A stretch of 64,000 nucleotides of DNA from Siderastrea radians (taxonomy: Eukaryota > Cnidaria > Anthozoa > Scleractinia > Rhizangiidae): the NCBI GenBank assembly GCA_964017195.1, contig OZ024890.1:47655093-47719092 (forward strand), written 5' to 3'. The translations under genes were made by a program, and so were the position numbers. This document shows, one piece after another, positions 1 through 14,100 of this stretch. The stretch's first letter is position 1, and each line of letters begins with the position of its first letter. Below the pieces are notes generated by a model, which did no database searches, was not told where the DNA came from, and saw nothing but the letters and a program-made list of their open reading frames with translations.

Positions 1-20
1 ATTATTGTGCATTTTGTCTG

Positions 21-272
21 CTACATTCTCCGCAGTTGGTCTCGCAGATTGTTTATGGTTCCCTCTTGTTCCTGTTGTCTCTGTCTAGCTGCCTCTATCT
101 GAGCTTGTAGGTCTCTTTGTTGTTGTCTGTATCGTTCCCTCTCTGCTGCTGACTCTTCTCTGGCTCGAGAAATGGCGGCTTCTGCCTGCTCTCTTTGCGA
201 TCGCATTTGCTCCTTCATCAGGGAATTAAGCTGTTTCTCCTCCTCGATGTGTTTCTTTTCCAGCTCAATGAT
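21..272 (-). CDS. GBP last exon: coiled-coil tail and stop
   Basis: Acceptor TTTCTTTCAG precedes the exon, which starts IIELEKKHIEEEKQL and ends NNLRDQLRRM-stop (TAG at 23-21). It is almost entirely charged or Gln heptad sequence, matching the C-terminal helices of GBPs, and continues the previous exon in phase 0. Confidence 0.85.
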   Translation of the reverse strand: MIELEKKHIEEEKQLNSLMKEQMRSQREQAEAAISRAREESAAERERYRQQQRDLQAQIEAARQRQQEQEGTINNLRDQLRRM

Positions 273-3200
273 CTGAAAGAAAAAAGACACGTGATATATG
301 TAGCATGAGTTGTATCACTGCACCTTTCAGAGATTGATATATATCGTATTTTCTTAAGTATGGCTCGTAGGTGCTTTACGCAAGCTGTATTTTCTTTTAA
401 TATAGTAACAAAAAATCGCCAAACGTGATAAATGCAAAGAATTATAAACTTAAGAAATAAACAAGCGGCTGAAAAATTTCAAGTACTATCCAAATGACAA
501 TTTTGATTTCTGTACCGCCTGTCACGAAATCTAATTTGTTGAACTGTAATTTCATCCTTGTAATCCTGCCCTTTACCTCTAAAATACTTGTTTTGGTTTG
601 TTCTTTAGAATCTTTTATCCATTTTGGATGTCTATTTCGTGGCCATCTACTATGTAACGCGGAAATGAAAGTGAAATGTCAATACTTTTGCGGAGCCTTC
701 ATGCATGATGTTAACTGTAAATTCGCACCTCCGAACTTGCTAGATCTTTTAACACGCGCAGGTTATGTTCATTCCTATAATACTAGATCTGCATCAGCTG
801 GGGAACACAGACAACAGAGCCACTCCTTTTCACGCATTGGATGTAAAATATGGAATGTACTCCCGGAACATCTCCAACCAAAAAGTAAAACCTCCTTGAA
901 AAATTGTTTTCAGCAAACATTACTGCAACTTTTAGAACACGAGGGAACTTACATCGATATCCATACCTTAATACAAAATAATCAAGCTTTCATTCAGTCG
1001 TTGCTAAGTAACTGTTTAATGTAATTCAACGTTGTATATCAAGCAAGCATAGGCTTATTTCCTTCGACCCATGCATCTTTATTTATTTCTGATTTATTCT
1101 AAACATATATTCATTTTATTTAATTTTTTTTTATCTGCTGGACTTCTTTCGTATACATGTATGTTTCAGTGATGTAAACACTAGTCTACCTGTCCCGATT
1201 AGCGATTGCTGTTTGCGGACTGGTGTAGCCTCTTATTGTAATGATATGCATTACATCTTTGTTCTTTGACAATACACAGACAATCACACATAAGGTTATC
1301 ATTACTTACCATTCGCTCAATATCCTCTTTGTCTTCTTCCAAAAGTGTGTTTTCATGCTAAAATAAAATCAAGACGACACAACTGAAACAGTTCATCAGA
1401 AAATTTAAAAATGTTCTATTATCACGATAAGCAAACATGAGAAATAGTATGACTGGATATTTTTTATTGCCAAATCAATTCGCCATATACACAATTGGCT
1501 ACAGCGCGCACTGGTGACGTCACATTTCTCAAAACGATCATCTTCTTAAAGGAACTATGTCACGGCGTTTTCATTCATTTTTCTGATCTGACAAAATTAT
1601 TTTCTCATTAACGGAAACCTCAAAATAATAGTTTCCTAAGTTAGAAAAACACCAAAGAAGTAATAATTAACCAAAACTAAACAAGGATGGTTACGACTGC
1701 GGGAGATTAAGACGGATTACGAATGACAAACTTGAAAAAACTTGCCAGCTTTATCAAGTTGCGTTATTCGTGACGTAGCTCCTTTAACAATCAAAGAAAT
1801 TTTCACGAAATGTTCACAATTTTTGCACGAAAAACTCTCCTGTAGGTCGAGATGCAGAGCGAGATGGAGCGGTAGTGTCCAGAAAGTCTTCAGGTTGACC
1901 CCCTTTCGGAAGAACTGTGACATGATTTCTGTAGTACCAATGCCAAGGACTCCACTTCCTCGTCTCATCGATCCCTTTCAAGTAAGACATTTTTCAATAA
2001 GGACGTTGATGCTGGGTGCCGAGAAAGGCAAAAATGTTACGAACGTCCCAAGAACATACAAGCTAAAGTAGAACTGAGACAAGTCGAGAGCGAAATTCTC
2101 GATAAGTTAATAATCTGGACCCGCGAACGCTGGTAAGCAACAACTTACTTATGGTTTTAATCATGATGATGCATACGTTTGTGCTTCTACGGCGAGAGTT
2201 ATTCAATTACCATGTGCTATGAACGCAGCGATATTTAGGTAATTTCTCAATGTAATGATTTCAGTTCACCGCTTCCATATAAGAACGTCCCGAGGCTACA
2301 GGGATAGGAATAAAGAAGGAATGATTCTATATTGGTCTGGTGTTTTAATCGACTGTGGGTGTATCAACCCGGGAAACGAGATTTCAATTCTGGCTTGAGC
2401 GAAACTATCACAATTCCAGTAGGTGTAGGCTTCTCATGAAAGGCCAAACCGACCAAGAGCCTGTCTTGTATCAACCTTTTTTCAAGGCGAGCTGTGGGCA
2501 ACTTTTAATGATGCACTTCGCCAGGCGTCTTAGACGGCGGATCCAGTGCTGTTCCCGTACCTTAGCCATCTCACCGCAACCCGCTGTGTAGCGTAGCTTC
2601 ATGGGCCTCCTACACGAACGTCATTGTGTAGACTGCTGAATCTGGGAGATACAGCGGGCAAGCGCCTTGTATTCGCCCCCTACACTCTAAGAGCTGCTGG
2701 TCACTTAGATGCAAGATGAGCTGTAGGCGATCTTTCTCAAACTGCTCTGATTGTAAGCCTTCCTGTTAGGCTCTTTTCTCCCAGAATCTTCGTTGAACGT
2801 TTAGATCTTCTCTTGTTAGGGGACCTCTTTTCCTTTGAAGTGACGGACTCCTTGTGTCACGTACAAATCTTGCTACCCACGCGGTAATACGCAGAGTACG
2901 CCAAAGGCTGTACTGGTAAAGTACAACCAACCTCTTGCTAACGTTTCAGTTGTCGTGGTGGTGGTAATGTCTGCTGGCCATGCGCTTGGCTCTGACAACC
3001 ATTTCGGACCATGCCACCAGAGGTCGTTGTTTTGTTCTACCAAGCCTCCTTGCTTTCTTTAGTGGACACTTATCCACTCCTTCTTTTGTATTTTGTGCGC
3101 TCGGTTTTGCACAAATTGCTTATATTGTCCTTATCCCCTTATCCACTGGAGTGCCACTGTGCTCTCGGACCAACAGCAGAACTCCATCGACTGGGTTTGT

Positions 3201-6200
3201 GGCCAGATTGGTAGTCATGTGACTCACAACCAGCTCCAGGTGCGGAATAGTAAGGCCCTGTTTGGCCAAATGGCCTTTAGCTGCCACAATGCCTTGTGCA
3301 AAACCAGAGGGTTGTGATACCACCCTATACGCCGCCGCCGCTACGCCCTGTCCACTTGCATCCCCAAAGACATGGTACCGTACTAGCGCCCTCGCGAACG
3401 TGATTCTTTCTGGCAGCCCCAGCTCCCATTTTGTCCACCGTTTAGCAAGTCCGGGGGTAGCTGTTCGTCCCATCCCACAAGCATCACGGTAACTTCCCAC
3501 ATAATGTAAGAAGCGACGCTACTCCGAGGGGGTGATAGCTCCTCGATATTTTGGCTAGAATTCCGTGCTACACTTGTGGTATCTTTGAGCTTGTCCGATT
3601 TCAAACCGAGGAGCGCACCGCCTCCCCAGCTGTTGTTTGGCGAATGTTTCGTCCCCTCCACTCTGACTGGTTTCGGGAGACTCCAACTCAGGGACGCTGG
3701 AATGCCACTTTTGGATCTCAAAGGTACCGCCAGCAAAGATCTCTTTGGCTGCAGTCTTCATTTCTCTGGCGCTAAGGGCGCTTTCCATTCGACCAAAAAT
3801 TCCGCTTTGAAATTTCGAAAATTTAATACACGTGTCAAACGGAACAGTAAATCCGGAAAATTTCCGGTTGGTTACACCCGCCCGGTTGGACCGAACCGTT
3901 CCACTTAGTTCGGAGGGAAATTTCCAGAGATTTACGACAGAGGGGTACTGGAAACCGAAATTTTTCGAATGGAAGAGTAGTTTCCGATCAGAATGGTCCA
4001 ACCGAAAAAAGCGGTCTACCTCTAAAGGTGGTCCTTTTTTTCCGAAAATTTTCCGGTTAGACAGAACCGTTTCATTCAGCTTCGGACCGAAATTTCCGGA
4101 AATTTTGGTTAAATGGAAAGCGCCCTAGATGTTGTTCTTTCTCCGTTGATCAGGTCATCCACATACAGGTCCTTCTTGATCTCGCTAACAATTTCTGGAC
4201 GTTTGTGGCTCCAGGTATTCAAGTGTTGTTCAATGAACCTCCCAACAAGAAGGGTGAGGCAGCCAAACCAAACAAGACTCTTGTAAATAGTAGTGTTTCT
4301 ACTTCTTTTGTCTCTACATCCTTCAGCCGGTGGAATCTGAGAGCATCTCTATGGATCTGATTCGCACCTGTAAGAAGGCTTTCTTGTCAGTTGATGTCTC
4401 CAGTGAGGGCAGCTGGGTTGAAATGTCTTCGAACCAATATGCTCCACAGTTTATTTTGTAGCGGTGGAGTACTGTTCTCCAACATCACGAGTTACGGTTT
4501 TTCTACCTTGGTTACGTCTGCTTCCATCTCAAAGTTTCCATTTACGATTTCATCGTTTGATTGACTAGACCCAACATCATCGCATACCAGAATGTGAAAA
4601 GTTTTGGCTCCAACTTTTCTTGAGCAGTGCAGCAGAGGCGTACGAACTTCCCGCGCCGCAATCTCGTAGGGCACGACATTTGACTCCTGCGACTTCCACT
4701 ACAACCACTGGATAAACTACCCGACCATCACAGACTTGCACAGCCGTCGTTGAGTTTTCCATGGCTTGGCTGTCACAGTTAGATGTGCGAGGTCTTCTTT
4801 TGCAGTTTACGCACCTTCTCCTATTCTTACATTCCGTCACCTTGTGATCGGCCCCTGTGCAGATAAAGAAGAGGCGTTTTTGGATAAACACTTCCTTCTT
4901 TGAGTCGGCACGGCGATCTTATTGCACTCATGTGTCCTGTGGTCAGCGCTTTCACAATAAACACATCCACGCATACGTATGTCTCCTTGTTGGTTGTTGT
5001 AGATTGGGTAACGCGAGGTTCGTCTGGATAGATGGTTGTCCTGGCAGTCGATTTAATAGGTAGGGGATTTCTTTCGGTTCACTTTCTAAGGGCATCTACA
5101 AACTTGGTCAAGTCCCATTCTCGCCAGTCGTCGTCTGTTGTCACGAGATCTCCCCGAATTCCCTCTAGCTTTTCTATGGACATTCTTACGTAGCCATTGA
5201 CGTCTTTCAATTTTCCTAGCGTTTTTAGTGCTCGTACGCTAAACAACAATTTCTCATAAAACTGATGAATCTTTCCTGGATTTGTACCACTGGTAATGGG
5301 TAATGCCATTATGTTCTGTACATATGCATTCACTACCTCTGATATTTTTCCATACTTGCTACTTATGACGTTTTTAGCGCGCTCATACCCTTCATCATTA
5401 TCATATCCCTTATTTAAACACGACAAAAAATTTTAAAGCAAAATGCTTGTGGGGTCGTGTAAAATACAGGATATTCATTAACTCGAAACTCCCTCTTACT
5501 TTCGGCTCCACTAGATCTTTCAAGTCACTACACTTGTCTATTTCAGCTTCGAAAATGTTCCAGAAAGGGAGCCAATCCGTGTGAGAACCCTTGAATTTGG
5601 TGATTATTAACTTAGGAAGCTTCCTGTGCTGTGCTTCGCTGGTTTTAACGTCGCTCCCTTTTGCTGCGTGATTCTTCTTACATTCTTTTATTTTCAACTC
5701 GAACTCAATTTTCTTCTTGAGCTGTGTCCGTTCGAATTCTAGCTGTTCTTCTCGCTCTTTTGTTTTAAGGATTTTCTCAAACTCTTTAGCTTGATGGACT
5801 TCGGCTTTGACTTAATTTAACTGCTTGTTTAGATGTGTGACCTTCGTATCAACTTCGGCGACCTGGGTTTCAATGCCCGCGGTCCAAGAAGCGATAGCCT
5901 CCTCAGTTTCCCTATTCTTAAACATTTCTTCCAATACTTGAAGCTCTAACTGATCTATACTTCCCACTATGGTGTTCAGCGCATTGCAGTGTCGATTGGC
6001 AGTTTGACGCTACATACGTCAGTGGTTGCTTAAAAAAATTCTCCAGGTTGTTGAATATTCCAGTGTGTGTGCCGCCATTACCCATATGCTTGACTAGGGT
6101 TTACACTAAAACTAATCTTCAAGCTTACCCGAATTTTCTCCGTCTCCTCGGCCTCGGCTTCTCTGGCTGCCCTCTCGGAGGCGATTTCTTCAAAATACTT

Positions 6201-6559
6201 CCTCCTTGTCTTGAGCTGAGATAGATGTTCTCTCATCTCGTCGTTGTGTTGCTACATGATCAAAGCAAGGATGATTGACAAATTAAAGTCATTAAACATC
6301 AATACGCCAAAAATTGATGGTCCATCGTTACAGGTAGCTAAGTTGTTTAAAAGCATTAAAGATACATTATGAAAAGAAAGCTTTTTGCATCTGTCATTAC
6401 TTCCACCTTACATGGGGATATGTCATAAGGACGGTGCGTCCTAATGCAGAGGTATTTTTGTGAAGCCGTTATGACTTATGGGGAAAAAGTAGATCTTATC
6501 AAGGGTAATAGAGGCTAAAAAGAAAAATATATGGGTATCGACGCATTCGTCAAAGTTAA

Positions 6560-6590
<31 letters not shown>

Positions 6591-9500
6591 GGCCTCTTTA
6601 CGCCATGTTGCGCATAAGGCCCCCACTAAGCAAGCAATTAAGCAATCAAGCAATTAAGAAAGCATAATTCTAAAAAAGCTTTAAGGCAGAAAGAATGTAT
6701 GGCATTTTTCTTTCCAACTTTAACCTTGATTACCTCTGACAATTCCCTGGTTACCCCCTACTTTCTGTTTTGGATTTTGATAGCCCTTGCTTAAGATCAT
6801 CTGCTTTTTCGACATGGTCATAAACCGTGCAAAAATAACTTTGTATTAGTAGACACGGATGCGCAGTAACAAAAGGAGGCACCGTCCTTAATGTCTTGAG
6901 GTGAAAATTTTGGTTACATCAAAACAAAGGACATTTTCTCATACATAAAATGGTCGTAGAACTACAAGAGAAAGAACTCAAGGGAATTCTTGAAGGGAGG
7001 ACAGAACACGTCAGTTTATAATGGTTTCTGCTAGACATGGTCCATGGGCCAAGACCCAGAAATTTGAAATTTCTTACCACTTAAAGGGAGCAGTGCTATC
7101 ATACATTTTCTTGAACCTTAGTTCCCATACTTCAATTTGATGTATGATAGCAATGCTATATGGGCAGCTTTAATATTTAAATCACGTGATCAAGTGACGT
7201 AATCGCTGTCACAAGAAACGAGCCAGATGTCCAAGATAGATTCATGAAGGCACTGTTTTCGTGCATATTTTGAGCTTTACTGTCAATTTAAACAAGACGC
7301 AAGGCTGCAATATGATAATATTGGACTAAGCAAATTAACGAGAATTTATGTAGGTTGGTTGCCATAGCAACTAATGGTTAAAATTGTGAAAACGCAAACT
7401 GAAAAACAATGCATTCTTAGCAACTTTCATCTGGTTTATTTCATACGCGTAGAGTACTTGACCCTAATGGACTGAGGTGTTTAATTCCCCATATAATCAA
7501 CGCTCCAGCTGCATCACCACTGACACTAAAAATACTAAGAGCGGCAAACCAATTTTTGAGTTTTAGTTTCTTTAACGACACGTAGTAACATTGCACAATA
7601 CCTAAACACCTAAAACGTTTTCACTTTCTTGTCTGGTATTTTGCGAGTAACTTTGTCCATTACTCTACAACACTAAGAGGTTATATCAAGGCACCGAGAG
7701 CCTTTGGAGTGCTATAACTCAATCATCTTCACATTCGTCATCAGAGTCATCTGTAGGTGAATCCTCTGTGCCTTCCTCGGGCTGGTTTGTACACTCTTGT
7801 AACTGACACATGTTAGTGCATCGCAATCCGTTAGCGAGACAGGTACAGCTCGGCAACCGGCAGACTCTCTTGCACTGGCAGGATAGGAGCTCAAGTACAG
7901 CCATGGGTGCCGGTTCCCCCGTCATCCAGTCGATGGCCAGCTTGCCATCCTCTTGACTCCAACCAGATCCAATTGGCGAGGGGATTGGGGGAGAGCTTTC
8001 AAGACTCCTGCGCCACACTGCTGACTGATAGTTTGCTCGCTCACAATGCTTTTGTAGAGTGTCCTGGCACGGCGGAAGCTGGTTTGATTCTAACTCTCCT
8101 TTTCTGGCACAGAAGAGACGGTAACGCAATTCATTGACATCCTTAGTTCCAGGGTTTGAGGAGTATATCAGGCACGTGAACTCTTGAAGACTCATAAACA
8201 GCTCATGTGATAATTCCCACTCCACGCCAAGCTGTTGGAATAACTCTTGGAATGCAGGACTTCGCTTTGCTAGCTTTAACGCAGTCAGTTTTCCTTTTCC
8301 TGAAAAGGCGCTGACACTATCACACCCAGTGAAAGCATGCAGTCCAGGAAGACATTTGCAAATCCCAGAACCATGACGTTGGACAACATTTGTAATGCTT
8401 ATATACATTGTACGAGTCTGTGTACCACATTTCAAATATATAGTAGCGGGAACAAAGTCCTCGAATGCCAGACAAAGTACAAAAACATCGGTATCTTCTG
8501 ATGATATCACAACAGCCCTGTAGCCATTCCTTGCTGCATGAGATGCGTGAAGTAGAAGCCTGGTGTCCGCTTCCTCTTGAGTTGACCTGAGGTCTTCTCT
8601 TAGCCTGACATGGTCTGGTGAAATCTCAACACACCTTTCCTCGGTCGTGGTAAAAAGTGTTTTCCCTGTTAGTCTTTGCCTTAGCCTCTCCTTCTGCCAT
8701 TCTTCGGTGACAACTCTAACCAATTGCTTCTTATTTTGAGGGTTCGATAAAAACTTTCTCCATTGTTGTATTCTGTGGTCTGGCTGTATATTTCTGTACT
8801 CCGCTCCCGAGTAGCCCCCTCTCTTCTCTCTCTCCGTGTTCTTTATCGATGTTTCTCTATAAACATCAAAGACGACGTCGATACGCTTACTTGTTGCGCC
8901 TTCTCACAAGGTCATACACTGCATGAAATAATCCGAATACGGTCCCTTATTTAGCTGTTATACGGTCAGTATACATAGATGTATACGGGGGATATAAGGA
9001 CGTGGCATGATGTATAAGGTACCGTATAAGGATCAGTATACGTCAGGCTATGCCCAGAAAATAGCAGGATCGTATACACTTGTATCAGGATTCCTTATAC
9101 GTCAGTACACGTGTCAGTATACATCATGTATACTGCTGGTAACATGAGGTATACTGTTGTTGCATGGAAGGTAGGTATACGGACTCTTACACTTGTGGTG
9201 GGATTTCTTATTCGTCATTATATTTGTCCGTATTTTTCATGTGTTCTGCATGAAGCATGAAGTGTAGGGATATGGTGCGGAAGCCAGGTATATGGATTCT
9301 TACACTCGTTAATGGTTATTCATCGTTATTCGTCAGTACACTTGTCCGTATTTATTATGTATACTGCACGAAGTATGAAGTGTACTGATATTGTGTGAAG
9401 GGCAGGTATACGGATTCTTACATCAATGGCAGGATTTTCCATAAAAATTTTGGGTTACGTACCAGTATACATTGTAACATGAATACTGTATGAAAGTGGT

Positions 9501-11015
9501 GGCTTACAGAATATTACGTAGAATAGCAGATTTTTTTGGCAAATGATTGTTTATTTACTCCTGTTACTCAGTAACTTGCGAAGCTCTTTCAGGGCATATA
9601 CAGGTAACATGTATACATTTTTTTATCATTAAGAACAATCTTTGCACTACACTGTATATAGTGACACAGAAAAAATTAAAGTATGAATTCTTGAAAAGGT
9701 ACAAACTAATTGTAAGAGAATTGAATTGTGCATGTATACAATGATTATCAAACTAAAATTAATTTTACTACAAGTCACTTAAGTCACAGTGGCTCCCTGA
9801 AGCTCCAGCACTGCATCTTCATGTTTCCTTCAGGGAGAAATATATGATTCATAAGCAAAAAAAAAAACGAGGTGGCTGTAGAGTTTCTGGTCTGTGATGA
9901 GATGTCCTTTAAGCCTCTCTTGGATGGGGATTGAACTTGTTTGTACTTCCACTCAAGATAACACAGAGATGTGCATAATCTGTTGAATTGAATTATAGGA
10001 CAGTAGTAAATACATGTAAACTCTTGCCTCTTGCAGTGTTCTTGGGCAATGTATTCCTTTACAGACATTAACCCATGTAACAGTCAAAATGCACAGTTAC
10101 TGCATGAGACCTTTATGAGTCAAACCAGTGACAGATTGGTATGTAAGTGAATCACACCAGTATGACTCAGCCGCACCACAGGACTTAACGTTAACCACAA
10201 AAATTTAGTCAGATATCCAGTTACCACCAAGTCTTTATTATGCAAAGTTGTAGTATGCATGGGTTCCATTAAGGTTTTGACCAGAGCAAGGCTGAATAAC
10301 ATTGGATTTCTCAGGTCTTTGGGTCTTTTTGCTTTAAGTGTTGTATAAACCAGGAGAAATGAAGTACAATCGCGCAATGCATACCATAGGAAGCCCAAGT
10401 GCGCAGTGTGATGGGTGATGTGTAAGTGTCGTGCCATAGCAAAGAAATTACATCTGTAGGTTTACATGGATCTTTAATTGGTCACTTAAAGCACATGTTA
10501 AACCCAGTCTTGAGACAAATTGAAATATAAAATGGCCTAAATGAACTAACATTGCATTCCATATGTGGTTTTTCACATCATTTTTATTTTTCCCTCTCCA
10601 ACTGCCCTGTCATAAAGTTTTTGAAACTGAAGTTTAACATACTGTAACCCAGGTGAAAATACCAGGCAGAATTTGATGAATAAATTATTAACAAGTTCCC
10701 CCCCCCCCCAAACCCCTATAATTCACACGAAACAATAAATATTGAAATCTTAAAAGTTTCTCTGCGCCTCGGTCAATTTCACATTATTGTAGAACCAAAC
10801 AGTCCATGACTAAGTGCAACAAGAAAAAAGGTATTTATGGATATGATTCAACTCTTTGGAAATTTTGATTGACTCAATGCAAACTTACCTACTTTTAGGA
10901 TTTTAATAATCCTGAAGCAACAGTTACTGTCCCTTAAGAAAGATTCCTCATTGATTGATTCAGAACATTGCTGCAAGGGTAGAGGCTTTCTAAAAAGACA
11001 AACAAACAAGGGGGT

Positions 11016-11051
<36 letters not shown>

Positions 11052-11121
11052 GACGTGAAACACAAAATTTTGGATTTATCAACTGAAGTTGATAAGGTAG
11101 ATTGGTCACCTTACAGAGATT

Positions 11122-11155
<34 letters not shown>

Positions 11156-14100
11156 GAGCGAATCGATTCGCTCTGACGAAGGGCTAACGCTCGGAATGTT
11201 AGCTTTCAATCTCTTTATGGTGGCCAATCTTGAAACTGCAGTAAATTAACGGTTTCATCATTTTCACATTTTTAAATGAATTGTTAACTGTTTTTAAATT
11301 AGACTTCTTTTATCTTATATTGTCACTGAAAAGCCCCACCTGGGGAGTGTCAATAAAGTATTGTATTGCATTGTATCAGTTACAGAATAACTCTGGTTCC
11401 TGTTCTGTATCTGCTTATTTTTATCTCAATGACATTTTTTAAACAAATTGCCATTACTTCCTATTTCCGAGTCACATATACCACACAAGTGTAAGATAGG
11501 TTTGAGCAATTAAAGAGAATAAAATTAATAAAGAAGACAACTTGATGGTTCGACAAGGTTGAATTACAGTGAAACCTGTATGAGGCGGACACCAACAGGA
11601 CTCTCGCTAGTGTCTGCTTAATAGAGGTGTCCCCTGAATATAGGTTTGTTTTACACTGACGCTCATGTCTGCTTAATGTGGGCTGTCCGCTTAATATCAG
11701 GTACGCTAAATACAGGTTTCACTGTAGTCCAGCAGCTTATAATTTCACTTGACATAAATACAACAACTACAAGCACACGTAAAAGTGTGGTTCCATTGCC
11801 ATTACTTCCTATTTCAGAGTCACATATACCACAGAAGTGAAAAAAGGTTTGAACAAGTAAAGAGAATAAAATTAATCTGGAAGACAACTTGATGGTTCCA
11901 CATGGTTGAATTACAGTGAAACCTGTATGAAGCGGACACCAACAGGACTCTCGCTAGTGTCCGCTTAATAGAGATGTCCGCTAAATACAGGTTTCTTTTA
12001 CACTGACGCTCATGTCTGCTTAATACAGGGTGTCCGCTTAATATGGGGTATGCTAAATACAGGTTTCACTGTAGTCCAGCAGCTTATAATTTCACTTGAC
12101 ATAAATACAACAACTACAAGCACACGTGAAAAGTGTGGTTCCAGAAAATATCCACACCCTTTTCACAGAGGGTTTTTCGGTTCGACCCCCCACTCTTCAG
12201 GAAATTCCACTTTAACTTTAAAAGTTTGGCTTTTGACACCCCCCCCAGAATTTCCAGTGACCATCCACGGGGTGGCTATGGATATTTTTGTGGAACTACA
12301 TACATGTAATCTCACGAGCATTTGTTTGCTTGTGTGATGAATGTGTTTAAAAAACGAGCCACAAAGCAGTTGTTCTTTGACTGATAGAAAACCATTCATT
12401 TTCTGCAGCTTCAAGATCTCACAGGCACGGTGGCCCACAACTGTCACTACAAAACAAAATGCCCACATCAAATTCAAATCACTCACATCAAATTCCATTC
12501 ACTCATAGCAAATTAAAAATCACTCACAGCAAATTCAAATCACTCACATCAAATTCAAATCACTCACAGCAAATTAAAAATCACTCACAGTAAATTCAAA
12601 TTGCTCACAGCAAATTACAAATCATTTACATCAAATACAAATTGTTCACATCAAATACAAATCGCTTACAGCAAACACAAATACGGTCAGTGTAAAACGA
12701 GGACTGCAGACTGCGGACTGCGGACTGCGGAGCAGGGGAAAAAGCAGACTGAGGGTAAAAGGCAGACTGCAGACTAAGGGTAAAATTCAGAATGGAGACC
12801 ACAGACTAGGGGTAAAGTGCAGAATGAAGTCTGCAGACTGCAGACTGCAGACCAGGGGGAAAATGAAAGAAAAGACAGCCGGAAATACGTCTGCGCTAGT
12901 AGACTTTGATTTACTGTTCTCGTTGAACTTTGATCTTTTTTTATCCTATTACGTTTAAACCAATCACAGCAGATGTCTCGCGCGGGTCACAATAGAGAAC
13001 ATAAGCTACAACCGGGAACCGCGCAAGAAAAGCCTCTGGCACCCAGGGTAGGGTGGTCACCCATCTAAGCACTAATTCTGTTGAGAGAATGTTTTGATTA
13101 TGGTAGATGTTTCCCTCCGTTATCTCCCACACAAATTTTTTTTCAGTACAATATGCATTTTAAAAAATCAGGAAAAAGATGAAAGTGGAAAGCAAGAGGT
13201 AAACATTTTAACTAATTGAATTCTTAGATACCAGTCCATGATCAAGGTACCATAAGTTCTTCTTCCTTACGACGAGCGAAGTTGTACTTGGATGGGTGAC
13301 CGACCAGGAACTACATGTAGCTGGCGACCTCAGCTAGTTCACAAATAAAGTTCATTCGTAAAAAGCGATCCTTTGGAACACTACAGGTTTCGCTTAATGA
13401 AATAATTAGCTCTACATTTACTCCCGTCCAAACTTATTCGTTTATCACACACAGGTTGTTTTGCCTTGTCCGATCAAATTCTGAACAATCTACGGCTTGA
13501 AGTTGAAGCAAAACTCTTTCATGAGCAACGTATTCCAGCAGGTCCTTGGTGTAAAAACTGAAATTACTCCTCAATTAGTAAACAAACTTTCCCATTACAA
13601 CACGAAAAAAATGCAAACATTTTGACCATATTAAATAGATTTAAGTAGATTGCTACGAACTTCTACGAGCGCAGACATTTTTCTGGTTGTCTTTTCTCTC
13701 ATTTTCCCCCTGGTCTGCAGTCTGCAGACTTCATTCTGCATTTTATCCCTAGTCTGCGGTCTCCATTCTGAATTTTACCCTTAGTCTGCAGTCTGCATTC
13801 CTAAGTCCACAGTCCGCAGTCCTCATTTTTCACTGACCGTATTTGTATTTGCTGTGAGCGATTTGTATTTGATGTGAACGATTTGTATTTGATGTGAACG
13901 ATTTGTATTTGATGTGAACGATTTGTAATTTGCTGTGAGTGATTTGTAATTTGCTGTGAGTGATTTGTAATTTGCTGTGAGCAATTTGAATTTGCTGTGA
14001 GTGATTTTTAATTTGCTGTGAGTGATTTGAATTTGATGTGAGCATTTTGTTTTGATGTGACAGTTGTGGGCCACCGTACACAGGTGGTTGGGCAAAACAC

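Larger units (their letters stand above)
10986..11232. repeat. Penelope-type terminal repeat: head-to-head palindrome with two hammerhead-like motifs
   Basis: The sequence from ~11106 to 11163 is mirrored from 11164 to ~11222, with the palindrome centre at GCGAATCGATTCGC. Each arm holds CTGACGA-AGGGCTAACGCT. The flank GGTTAGTTTCTAAAGAAAC and GTGGTGCTG recurs at 54150-54180 beside a single copy of the arm, showing a dispersed repeat family. Confidence 0.6.
11451..12146. repeat. Tandem duplication, ~348-bp unit, two copies
   Basis: CCATTACTTCCTATTTC at 11451 recurs at 11799, and the following ~340 bases repeat with a few percent divergence, including the pogo-like MITE, the tail ACAACTACAAGCACACGT, and AAGTGTGGTTCCA. 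The MITE was therefore present before the duplication. Confidence 0.8.
12429..14079. mobile_element. Foldback-type element with ~20-bp tandem repeats in both arms
   Basis: The ends are inverted: GGTGGCCCACAACTGTCA near 12430 and its complement near 14060-14077. Inside each arm an array of units like ATCACTCACAGCAAATTCA (about ten on each side) is followed by a CTGCAGACTGCGGACTG-rich zone, mirrored in the other arm. The centre (~13000-13650) is not inverted except for two 5S-like patches. No target duplication was identified and there is no coding sequence. It is nested in the EnSpm-type element. Confidence 0.65.

Noticed and set aside
12485..12680. CRISPR array (regular ~20-bp repeats)
   Set aside because: Units are contiguous without unique spacers, mirrored at 13850-14040, and the genome is animal.
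13255..13345. Intact 5S rRNA gene
   Set aside because: Only the 3' half is recognisable; the 5' half is missing.
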